Assembly (NCBI GenBank): GCA_016931365.1 | Contig: JAFGEY010000015.1 | Location: 1-35,456 of the forward strand | Length of the DNA: 35,456 nt | Direction: 5' to 3' | DNA from: Anaerolineae bacterium | GTDB lineage: Bacteria > Chloroflexota > Anaerolineae > JAFGEY01 | Shown: piece by piece, positions 15,300 through 22,762 of the stretch | Numbering within the stretch: position 1 is the stretch's first letter | Layout: the number at the start of each line of letters is the position of its first letter | Notes under the pieces: model-generated | The model's input: the letters and a program-made list of their open reading frames with translations, nothing else | The model's database searches: none | Told to the model about the DNA's origin: nothing | Translations under genes and position numbers: made by a program

Positions 15300-17463
15300 C
15301 CGGAACTCCGAGCACTCGCTGCTCCAACAGACCATCGACCAGGTGATCGATCCGCCGCCCGACAAGCGCCTCTTTTTCCTCCAGGGGCCAGCCGGGACGG
15401 GCAAAACCACCCTCGCCGTGCGGCGAATGCGCCAGCTCGTCCAGCGGGGCATCCCTGCCGGATCGATTCTGGTCTGGGTGCCGCAGCGAACGCTGGGCAA
15501 ACCCTACTATGATGCGCTGTGGGAACTCGACCTGCCCGGCAGCCAGGTCGATGTGGTGACAGTCAGTGGCCTGGCCCGGCGCATGATTGACCTGTTTTGG
15601 CCCCAGGTGGCCGAGCGGGCCGGGTTTGGACACCCGGCAGACCTGCCCGTGTTTCTAACGCTGGAAACGACGCAGTATTATATGGAGCGCATCGTCGAGC
15701 CGTACGATGAGCGCGGCCTGTTCGACGGGCTGTCGATCCGCCGCAACCGGCTGTGCAGCCAGATCATCGACGATCTGAACAAAGCCGCTCTGGTGGGCTT
15801 CCGGCACACCGAGATCGCCGAGCGGCTCAAGCGCGCCTGGGGCGGCGAGAGCGCACAAAAACGGCACTATGATCTGGCTCAAGCCTGCGCCAGCGGCTTT
15901 CGTGCCTACTGCCTGGAGCACAACCTGCTCGATTTTTCATTGCAGATCGAGGTTTTTTTCGAGCACCTGCTTGTCGATCCAGCCTTTCGCCAGTACCTGT
16001 TCGGGCACTACCGGCATCTGATCGTCGACAACATCGAAGAAGATTCGCCGCGCGCGCACGATCTGCTCCGGCAGTGGTTGCCCGCGTGCGAAACCGCGTT
16101 GGTCGTAATGGACGAACAGGCCGGGTATCGCGCCTTTCTCGGCGCCGACGCCCGCAGCGCCGCCGAACTGCGTTGGGCATGCCAGGATGGGTTGACTCTG
16201 ACCAATTCGTGGGTGACGTCGCCGCAGGTCGGGGCACTGGGCTGGCACCTCGTGCAGTCGTTGGGCGACCAAGTCGCTGCCGATCTGCTCCCCGCGTCGC
16301 CCCGCGCCCGTCCACCCCGAGACGCCGATCCGACCGAGGCGTTCACCTTTAGCCACGTCAATTTCCAGCCGCAAATGCTCACCTGGGCCGCTGACGAGAT
16401 CGCCTCCCTGATCCAGGAACAGGGCGTGCCCGCGCAAGAGATCGCTGTACTGGCCCCCTTTTTGGGCGATGCGTTGCGCTTTTCACTGTCGAACGCGCTA
16501 GCGGAGCGAAACATCCCTGCTCGTTCGCACCGCCCATCTCGCGCCTTGATCGACGAGCCGGCTGCGCACTGTCTGCTGACCCTGGCGCCGTTCGCCTACC
16601 CGGATTGGCGGCGCTGTCCCGATCGCGCTGACGTGGCGCAAGCGTTGATGGTCGCCATCGATGGACTGGACCTGGTGCGCGCGCGCCTGCTGGCCGAAAT
16701 CGCTTACCGCTCGCACGAGGGCCGTCCCGAATTCTCCGGTTTCGATCAAGTCCGCCCCGCTATGCAACAGCGGATCAGCTTTGTTGCTGGGGAACGCTTT
16801 GAGCGCTTGCGCCATTGGCTGGCCGGGCAGGTCAGTTTGCACCTGGAATTGGACGATTTGATCGCACGGCTGTTCCAAGAAGTGCTGTCCAGGCCGGGAT
16901 TCGGCTTTTATCAGAACCTGGACGCCGGGCGCGTAACCGAGAACCTGATCGAGTCGATCTACAAGTTTCGACAGACCGTCGGTGACACGCTAGAGCCGGG
17001 GCGACTGGGGCAGGAATACGTTGAGATGGTGGATCGAGGGGTGATCGCGGCAACCTATGTCGCAAGCTGGCAGTTGGAGACGGCCGGAGCCGTGCAGATG
17101 ATGCCCGCGTACACCTTTTTGATGGCCAACCGCCCGGTCGACGTCCAGTTCTGGCTGGACATCGGCAGCAGCGGGTGGTGGGAACGGCTCAATCAGCCGC
17201 TCACCCACCCCTACGTGCTGAGCCGGCGCTGGCCTGAAGGCAAAGTCTGGACTGACGAAGACGAATTTTCCACCCGTCAGTTGGCCATAGGACGGTTATT
17301 GCTGGGGCTGACCCGACGCTGTCGGAAACGGATTTATCTGGGCATCGCCGAACTGAGCGAGCAGGGCTACGAGCAGCGCGGCCCACTGCTACAGGCCGTC
17401 CAGCGAACGCTGCGCCAGCAGATGACGCAACAGATGGCGCAGCGGGGTCCCGTCGAGACATAA
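15289..17463 (+). CDS. degenerate UvrD-type (SF1) helicase-like ATPase
   Basis: A 724-residue protein starting at TTG 15289, overlapping the previous gene by 11 bases, with GGGG upstream. Walker A is intact (GPAGTGKTT, 33-41). LVWVPQRTL fits motif Ia. The expected DExQD Walker B is LIVDNIEED (about 244-252), so the DE pair is DN. VVMDEQAGYRAFLGAD (272-287) matches motif III 'GDxxQxIYxFRGA' only loosely. LLGLTRRCRKRIYL near the end resembles motif VI. The order fits UvrD/PcrA or AddB-like proteins, but with weakened catalytic residues. It may bind DNA and nucleotide with little unwinding. It is the last gene of the operon beginning at 11659. Confidence 0.75.
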   Translation: MNSDRNSEHSLLQQTIDQVIDPPPDKRLFFLQGPAGTGKTTLAVRRMRQLVQRGIPAGSILVWVPQRTLGKPYYDALWELDLPGSQVDVVTVSGLARRMIDLFWPQVAERAGFGHPADLPVFLTLETTQYYMERIVEPYDERGLFDGLSIRRNRLCSQIIDDLNKAALVGFRHTEIAERLKRAWGGESAQKRHYDLAQACASGFRAYCLEHNLLDFSLQIEVFFEHLLVDPAFRQYLFGHYRHLIVDNIEEDSPRAHDLLRQWLPACETALVVMDEQAGYRAFLGADARSAAELRWACQDGLTLTNSWVTSPQVGALGWHLVQSLGDQVAADLLPASPRARPPRDADPTEAFTFSHVNFQPQMLTWAADEIASLIQEQGVPAQEIAVLAPFLGDALRFSLSNALAERNIPARSHRPSRALIDEPAAHCLLTLAPFAYPDWRRCPDRADVAQALMVAIDGLDLVRARLLAEIAYRSHEGRPEFSGFDQVRPAMQQRISFVAGERFERLRHWLAGQVSLHLELDDLIARLFQEVLSRPGFGFYQNLDAGRVTENLIESIYKFRQTVGDTLEPGRLGQEYVEMVDRGVIAATYVASWQLETAGAVQMMPAYTFLMANRPVDVQFWLDIGSSGWWERLNQPLTHPYVLSRRWPEGKVWTDEDEFSTRQLAIGRLLLGLTRRCRKRIYLGIAELSEQGYEQRGPLLQAVQRTLRQQMTQQMAQRGPVET

Positions 17464-17470
17464 AAAGCAA

Positions 17471-17521
17471 AGACCTCCGAGATTTCAGGCGAACCTTGGG
17501 TTCACACAAGCTCGGAGGTCT
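17471..17521. terminator. nested double hairpin between convergent genes
   Basis: A perfect 11-bp stem AGACCTCCGAG (17471-17481) and CTCGGAGGTCT (17511-17521) encloses a second perfect hairpin, GAACC-TTG-GGTTC (17491-17503). It lies eight bases past the helicase stop and about 20 before the end of the leftward kinase gene. It suits a bidirectional terminator, although U-tracts are weak. Confidence 0.7.
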
Positions 17522-17543
17522 GACAGTAGGGGACGTTCTCGCC

Positions 17544-19136
17544 CTATTTGGGCAAAGTAAAGGTGAACCGGCTCCCCTCATTCGGTTTGCTTTCCACCCA
17601 GATGCGCCCCCCACACAATTCGACCATCCCTTTGGTGATCGAAAGTCCCAGACCGATCCCATCATGTTCACGGGTGAGCGAATCTTCGACCTGGTAAAAG
17701 GGGCGAAAAATGTTCTCCTGCTCTTCCTCGGGAATGCCGACACCCGTATCCCGCACCGAAATCCAGACCTCTTTGCCCTGATCTTGGGCCTCGATCTCGA
17801 TCTTACCTTCTGCCCGGGTGAACTTGATCGCATTGCGGATCAGGTTACCAAGAGCAATATGCACTTTTTGCCGGTCTGAACGGATCGGGGCCAAGTCATT
17901 GGGTATGCTGACGGCAAGATCGAGCCTTTTCCCGTCAGCAAAGGGACGGAGGTCCTGCAAAACATCATCAATCAACTCGAACAGCTCAAAGACAGTAATG
18001 GTAACCCGTTGCTCGCCCGTTTGCAGCAGGCGCATATCGAGTAAGGCGGTGATGAGTTCACGCAATCGCAGCGCGTTGCGAACGACGATCTGCATCCGTT
18101 CTCGCTGCGAGGGCTCTACGATCTCGTCGGCCAACAGGTCGGCGTGACCGAGCAAAATGGCCAGCGGCGTGCGTAGTTCGTGGGCAGCAATGTTGATGAA
18201 CTCGCTCTTGATGTGATCGACGCGTTGCAACTCTTTGTACGCGCGTTGGATGTCGTCGAAATAGCGGGCGTTTTGAAGCGCAATAGCCGCCTGACCGCAC
18301 AATACAGACAAAAATTCGGCGTCTCCGGTGGCAAACTTGGTGCTCGAATCAGATTTGGCCACCACCAACGCGCCGACCGGCAGATCCATCGCCAACAAGG
18401 GATTAAAGAGCAGATGATTGGCGACTAACGCTGTCGCCAATTCTTGGGCCGAAATATCACAGGCCATTTCCTGATCCAAAAGCGCGTCTGCCGTGTCGGC
18501 ACAAACCAGAACCTGCTGACGGCGGTCAAGCAGTTCTTTGATCAAAGGCTCGGGCACCCGTGCCTCGTCAATGCCGATCAGAGCCGCGACGCGCAAATGC
18601 TGATCGCGCCCATAGAGCAACAAAGTGCCTATATCGGCCCCCAACTCTTTGCAGGTCACCTCAAGCACCTGTTGGGCAAGCACATCGGGGGCTATATTGG
18701 ACATCAGTTTTTTGTTGATCTCAAAAAGGGGTACCAGCGCATTGAGGCGTGTATTTTCGCGGCGAAGACGTTCTTTTTCGAGAGCGCGGTTGATCGCCTG
18801 ACTCAGATCGTGGGGTTTGAACGGCTTTTCGACAAATTCGGTAAAGCCAAGCTGAATGGCCTTGATCGCACGTTCCATCGTGCCATAGCCGGTCATCACC
18901 ACGCAAACGATGTTAGGAATCACCTCGCGGACGAGCTGAGCTGTTTCTAGACCATCCAACTGGGGCATCTGAATGTCGGTCAAGAACAGATCGAAAGGCT
19001 CTTGTTGAGCCTTCTCGATGGCTGTATAACCATCCCGAACGGCTGTGACCAGGTATCCTTCTTTTTCGATGATGCGCGCGCAAAGACCAAGAACATGTGG
19101 TTCGTCGTCTGCAATCAGGATTCTTTCTCTCGGCAC
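17544..19136 (-). CDS. hybrid regulator: receiver - GAF - histidine kinase
   Basis: A 530-residue cytoplasmic signalling protein with the receiver at the N-terminus. Receiver: ILIADDEPH, phosphoacceptor Asp54 in LFLTDIQMP, VVMTGYG and the lysine in FVEKPF. A coiled-coil linker leads to a GAF-like domain (about 140-290: DIGTLLLYGRDQHLRVAALIG ... ALQNARYFDD). HisKA follows with the phosphorylatable His319 in AAHELRTPL, then the ATPase domain: N-box GNLIRNAIKFT, G1 DTGVGIP, F-box FRPFYQ, G2 GIGLGLSI. The start is taken as GTG 19136, since GGAGG lies 7 bases before it; an upstream GTG at 19160 has no ribosome site. There is no membrane segment, so the stimulus is probably intracellular or relayed by another kinase. 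Confidence 0.93.
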   Translation of the reverse strand: MPRERILIADDEPHVLGLCARIIEKEGYLVTAVRDGYTAIEKAQQEPFDLFLTDIQMPQLDGLETAQLVREVIPNIVCVVMTGYGTMERAIKAIQLGFTEFVEKPFKPHDLSQAINRALEKERLRRENTRLNALVPLFEINKKLMSNIAPDVLAQQVLEVTCKELGADIGTLLLYGRDQHLRVAALIGIDEARVPEPLIKELLDRRQQVLVCADTADALLDQEMACDISAQELATALVANHLLFNPLLAMDLPVGALVVAKSDSSTKFATGDAEFLSVLCGQAAIALQNARYFDDIQRAYKELQRVDHIKSEFINIAAHELRTPLAILLGHADLLADEIVEPSQRERMQIVVRNALRLRELITALLDMRLLQTGEQRVTITVFELFELIDDVLQDLRPFADGKRLDLAVSIPNDLAPIRSDRQKVHIALGNLIRNAIKFTRAEGKIEIEAQDQGKEVWISVRDTGVGIPEEEQENIFRPFYQVEDSLTREHDGIGLGLSITKGMVELCGGRIWVESKPNEGSRFTFTLPK

Positions 19137-19268
19137 CCCAGTTCCTCCATACGCCCACACGGTCGCCCCGTCAGCCTTGTTGGGTAACGACAGTCAACTC
19201 ACCGCACTGGCAAACACGAGATCGAATAAGCAGCAAGCAGACCCGAAAAATCAAATTGCGGGTTGACA

Positions 19269-19787
19269 CTATTCACCCAGGTTGCGGTAGGCCTCACGCT
19301 CGATCCACGAGTCCAACAGTTCGCGCTTGACACGCCATTGGCGACCAACCTTGAATGCGGGAATCTCGCCATCGCGGGCCAAACGACGCACGGTAAGCTC
19401 GTGCAAGCTCAGATACCGGGCAACCTGTTCGATGGTCATAATCTCGCTGACATCACGGAAAGGTTTTTCCAGAAAATCCTGCGCACCGAGGGCGAAAGCC
19501 TGTTTGACCTTTTCCTTGACGTCTTCGTAGCCGCTCATCATAATCGCGATTGCATCCGGTGCAACCTCTTTGAGCTGCTTGAGCGTCTCGACGCCATCGA
19601 TACCGGGGAGTCGCACATCCAAAAAGATCAGATCGAATTTCTTGGCCTTTGCTTTTTCGAGAGCATCAAAACCATCGGCGGCAATGGTGACTTCTTGAGG
19701 ACCTCCAAGGAGCCGTTCAAAGAGGTATCCAACATCTTCATCATCGTCTACGACCAAAACGTTGAATTCATGGGCTTCTTGCGTCAT
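19269..19787 (-). CDS. response regulator with excisionase/MerR-type HTH output
   Basis: A 172-residue protein. The receiver spans residues 8-110: VLVVDDDED, phosphoacceptor Asp57 in IFLDVRLPG, IMMSGYED, and the lysine in FLEKPF. It continues directly into a short winged-helix/excisionase domain: IMTIEQVARYLSLHELTVRRLARDGEIPAFKVGRQWRVKRELLDSWI, the HTH17 (BldC/Xis) pattern. This differs from the usual OmpR or NarL outputs. The ATG at 19787 has AGGGAG six bases upstream; an earlier in-frame start at 19928 would precede the promoter. It is first in the transcript with the hybrid kinase, a plausible cognate partner. Confidence 0.92.
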   Translation of the reverse strand: MTQEAHEFNVLVVDDDEDVGYLFERLLGGPQEVTIAADGFDALEKAKAKKFDLIFLDVRLPGIDGVETLKQLKEVAPDAIAIMMSGYEDVKEKVKQAFALGAQDFLEKPFRDVSEIMTIEQVARYLSLHELTVRRLARDGEIPAFKVGRQWRVKRELLDSWIEREAYRNLGE

Positions 19788-19844
19788 GTTTTGCTCCCTA
19801 TGATTATTGAAAACTTGTAGTATAAAATGCCACTGATTGGTAAC

Positions 19845-19873
19845 ATTATACACTATCCGGTAGAGACTGTCAA
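19845..19873 (-). promoter_or_regulatory. perfect-consensus sigma-70 promoter for the RR-HTH / kinase genes
   Basis: On the minus strand TTGACA (19868-19873), a 17-base spacer and TATAAT (19845-19850), all consensus. The start codon at 19787 lies about 50 bases beyond the expected transcription start. Confidence 0.85.
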
Positions 19874-19912
19874 CGCACACAAAGTTTGAGCAGATCGGAA
19901 AAGCACGAAGCA

Positions 19913-19941
19913 TTGACAAGGATTCCAAATGTTGTTACAAT
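19913..19941 (+). promoter_or_regulatory. sigma-70 promoter for the envelope operon
   Basis: TTGACA (19913-19918), 17 bases, TACAAT (19936-19941). It lies back-to-back with the leftward promoter at 19845-19873, with only 39 bases between the two -35 boxes. A regulator bound there could control both, and the RR-HTH protein is the natural candidate. Confidence 0.75.
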
Positions 19942-20035
19942 GAAAGCAACCTTTCGCAAATGCTACAATGACCTCTGGCATTAAAACTAATGCAAACATA
20001 CCAAGATACTGGTGCAAAGCACAGGAGGGCCAACT

Positions 20036-20992
20036 ATGTCAACTGGAGGACGGATCTGCTGCGTCTGCCACAAACCCCTGGACGACGACGCCCAAATCCT
20101 CGGCGGACGACTCTATTGCCCCGAACACTATGCCAATGTCACCAAAGCACATAAAGGGCTTTGGGCGTCTGGCCTGGTGGAGATTGGGGCAATTTTGGTT
20201 TTTGTGGCCCTTGTTGCCCTCATCGATTGGCTGGCCGACCCCAAGCTCGATGGGATAGCGCTGATCTTGATCGGTGTGCTGCTGGCACTGATCCCGGCCG
20301 CGATCTGGATGGTCTTTTTCTACCGCCAGGACCGCCTGGAACCTGAGCCCAAGCAGTATGTGTTTGGCATCTTTGTGCTTGGCATGCTGCTGTGCAATGC
20401 TGTGGCAATTCCCGTCGTCAATGGCTTGTTCCGGGTCAATGAATGGTTACCAACCAACACACTGACCAACATCGTCGGGGCAATCCTGGTCATCGGCATC
20501 ACTCAGGAATTTTTGAAATACGCTGCCGTGCGTTACAGCGTCTATATGACTCCCGAGTTTGATGAGCGCATCGATGGTATGGTGTATGGCACTGCCGCCG
20601 GGTTGGGCTTTGCAGCGATGCTCAACATCAATTACGTGATCGCCAACGGCGGCATCGACCTGTATTTTGGCGTTGTGCGTATCGCCGTGACTACGCTGGC
20701 CCAGGCCAGCTTTGCCGGAATCACCGGCTACTTTTTGGGGCGCGCCAAGTTTGAGGTCGAGCCGGTGTGGTGGCAATCGCTCGGTGTGGTGATCGCCGCT
20801 GTGCTGAACGGCCTGTTCACCTGGGCACGCGGCGAGATCACCCAGGTGGGGCTCAAGGTCAACCCGCTCCTGGGTCTGATCCTGGCCGCCGTCGTCGCTG
20901 TGGCGACATTCGCCGCCCTATGGTACCTGATGCGCCGTGCCAATGAAATCACCCTCTCCGGCGTCGACGCCGGGCAGACGCTGTCGGCATAG
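20036..20992 (+). CDS. PrsW-family membrane protein with zinc finger and altered catalytic residues
   Basis: A 318-residue protein; AGGAGG lies 7 bases before the ATG. Residues 8-31 form a CxxC...CxxH zinc site (Cys8, Cys11, Cys28, His31). About eight membrane helices follow in the pattern of PrsW intramembrane metalloproteases, which cut anti-sigma factors. The family blocks are present but changed. EExxK reads Gln157-Glu-Phe-Leu-Lys161. DGMVYGTAAGLGFAAM is followed by Leu-Asn instead of Glu-Asn. The helix usually bearing the metal-binding histidine reads LAQASFAGITGYFLG, with Gln223. A working metalloprotease seems unlikely, so this may be a pseudoprotease or scaffold. It leads an operon of envelope proteins. 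Confidence 0.82.
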   Translation: MSTGGRICCVCHKPLDDDAQILGGRLYCPEHYANVTKAHKGLWASGLVEIGAILVFVALVALIDWLADPKLDGIALILIGVLLALIPAAIWMVFFYRQDRLEPEPKQYVFGIFVLGMLLCNAVAIPVVNGLFRVNEWLPTNTLTNIVGAILVIGITQEFLKYAAVRYSVYMTPEFDERIDGMVYGTAAGLGFAAMLNINYVIANGGIDLYFGVVRIAVTTLAQASFAGITGYFLGRAKFEVEPVWWQSLGVVIAAVLNGLFTWARGEITQVGLKVNPLLGLILAAVVAVATFAALWYLMRRANEITLSGVDAGQTLSA

Positions 20993-21005
20993 AAAGGAGG
21001 CTGCA

Positions 21006-21614
21006 ATGGCAAAAACCGCGATTGAAGGCAAAGCCGGGGGCACCCCGCGCGACCGTTATGCCGAACTGATGGTCATCATCGTTGTTCTCGTCGCACTGGT
21101 GCTGGCCTGGGGCGTCAAGGCAGGAGCCGAGACGCGTGCGGTGCACATTGAGGTCGAAGGGCTGAGCGCCAGTTATGGCTACAATTGGAGCCGTGGGCAG
21201 GTTAGCGCGCCGGACATCTTGAAAATCTCCAACCCGAGCGCAGGCGCGCGCTTTCAGACGACGATCACAGTGAGCGCGTCCGTCGTCTCCGACGCGTCGG
21301 AGACGACGGACGCGCTGGACGCCGTCGCCAAAACGCTTAACCAGCGTCGATTGCAAGACAAAGAGCTGTACCAGTTCCTGGGCGGCGAAACGGTCGATTG
21401 GCGCGGGCGCGCAGCCCGGCGCAATCAGTTTGCCTACGTCTATGTCAGCGCCGACCTGCTGAACCCGCAGGTGCCCGTCGTGCTGCACGGCGTCGATCAC
21501 ATTTTTGCACAGGGTGACACCCTGTACGTGGTTACCCTGCTGACCGACGAAAGCGTTTACGATGATGCCCTGGTCGAGTTGGAGCGTTTCCTCAACTCGA
21601 TCACCTTCAAGTAG
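21006..21614 (+). CDS. signal-anchored extracytoplasmic protein of unknown function
   Basis: A 202-residue protein with AGGAGG five bases before the ATG. One hydrophobic segment at about residues 21-40 (LMVIIVVLVALVLAWGV) anchors or exports it; the rest is a mixed alpha/beta domain outside. The interior contains the sequence SASVVSDASETTDALD, encoded by a 44-base perfect palindrome (21273-21316). The 13-base spacing to the preceding gene shows an operon with the PrsW-like gene and the two lipoproteins that follow. I recognise no family. Confidence 0.82.
   Translation: MAKTAIEGKAGGTPRDRYAELMVIIVVLVALVLAWGVKAGAETRAVHIEVEGLSASYGYNWSRGQVSAPDILKISNPSAGARFQTTITVSASVVSDASETTDALDAVAKTLNQRRLQDKELYQFLGGETVDWRGRAARRNQFAYVYVSADLLNPQVPVVLHGVDHIFAQGDTLYVVTLLTDESVYDDALVELERFLNSITFK
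21273..21316. repeat. 44-bp perfect palindrome inside a coding region
   Basis: Twenty-two bases on each side of the centre (21294/21295) are exact reverse complements, with no loop: the left arm starts AGCGCGTCCG and the right arm ends CGGACGCGCT. The centre is ACGCGT. The frame stays open through it (residues about 90-104). The mRNA would form a very stable hairpin. Confidence 0.95.
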
Positions 21615-21624
21615 GAGACGCACA

Positions 21625-22749
21625 ATGCGTAAAACCAGACGCACCCCAAGACTGGCGCTCTCCACATTTCTGCTGACCTTGATCCTGCTCGCTTGCATCA
21701 ACATCGATCCGGACCCCGATCCGGACCCGCTGCCCACGCCGCTGCCCACCGCCGAGAGCGCGGCTAACATCACCCCGCCACCGCAGATTGAGATAAAGGT
21801 GCAATATTACAACAAGGTGCCCACAGCGATCTATCACCTGCTCGGCAAGACGACCAAGCAGCAGAATTTTGCCACCTTTACTCTCGCCAACCGGGGCACG
21901 ACGGCAGCCAAACTCAAACTCGTCTCCGAAATCGCCGGTTTCACCGATCAAGCGATCGATACACATGACCTTGCCCCCGGTGAAACGGTCGCAATCCAGC
22001 AAACGCCGATCATGAAAGCTGGCGCGCGCGATCAACTCAACGAAGGGCAGGTAGCCTCGTTTCATTATATTGTCACCTATCTGCAAGACGGCACCGAGAA
22101 ACTGGTTGAAGAGCAGTCGATCTCGGTCGATATGATGTCCAAGCGCGACCTGGTGGTGGTCATCGTCGACGAAAACGGCAATTTAGTGGGTGACTTTAGA
22201 GAGTACGTCGCCGCCTGGGTGACGCCCGCATCGCCCGCCATAGAAAAGCTGCTGCGTGACGCCACGCAGTATATGCCCGGCGAAGCGATTTATGGCTACC
22301 AGGGCGGAGAAGAAGGCGTCTTGCCCCAGTTGGCAGCCATCTACCGTGTGCTGAACGACGATTACCAGATTCGTTACGTCAGCACTCCCGTCTCGCTGGC
22401 CAGCACCGAAAAGACCTTTGTCCAACGCGTGCGGCTGCCTGCCGAAACGATCCAGCAGCGAGCGGGCAACTGTATCGAAACTGCCGCGCTCTATGCTGCA
22501 GCAATCGAGGCGATGGATATGAATCCGCTGCTGGTGATTGTGCCGGGACATGCATTTGTGGCCAGTGAAACGAACGACGGTTCACACCAGTACATTTTCG
22601 TCGAGACTACCGTGCTGGGCGCGGGGTTGACCTTTGAGGACGCGTTGCGCCTGGGCGCCGAAAACTGGGCCAAATACCAGAGCGAGAGTATGCTCATCGA
22701 CATTCATCACTGGCGCACCAAAGGCATCTTGCCGATGCCGGAAAACTGA
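21625..22749 (+). CDS. transglutaminase-like lipoprotein
   Basis: A 374-residue exported lipoprotein. The signal peptide ends in the lipobox LLAC, with Cys24 the lipidated residue, followed by a DPDPDPDP-type low-complexity spacer. Residues about 55-165 look like a beta-sandwich (LANRGTTAAKLKLVSEI...), perhaps an Ig-like or CARDB-type domain. The C-terminal domain has the papain/transglutaminase-like arrangement: Cys283 in RAGNCIETAALYAAAIEA, His309 in VPGHAFV, and Glu327 in YIFVETT as the third member. It could be a peptidase or a cross-linking enzyme at the cell surface. GGAG precedes the ATG at 21625, and the next gene starts 13 bases after its stop. Confidence 0.87.
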   Translation: MRKTRRTPRLALSTFLLTLILLACINIDPDPDPDPLPTPLPTAESAANITPPPQIEIKVQYYNKVPTAIYHLLGKTTKQQNFATFTLANRGTTAAKLKLVSEIAGFTDQAIDTHDLAPGETVAIQQTPIMKAGARDQLNEGQVASFHYIVTYLQDGTEKLVEEQSISVDMMSKRDLVVVIVDENGNLVGDFREYVAAWVTPASPAIEKLLRDATQYMPGEAIYGYQGGEEGVLPQLAAIYRVLNDDYQIRYVSTPVSLASTEKTFVQRVRLPAETIQQRAGNCIETAALYAAAIEAMDMNPLLVIVPGHAFVASETNDGSHQYIFVETTVLGAGLTFEDALRLGAENWAKYQSESMLIDIHHWRTKGILPMPEN

Positions 22750-22762
22750 GGAGGATGGAACT

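Noticed and set aside
21700..21730. GATCCGGACCC tandem repeat
   Set aside because: It encodes the DPDPDPDP spacer after a lipobox; low-complexity coding sequence.
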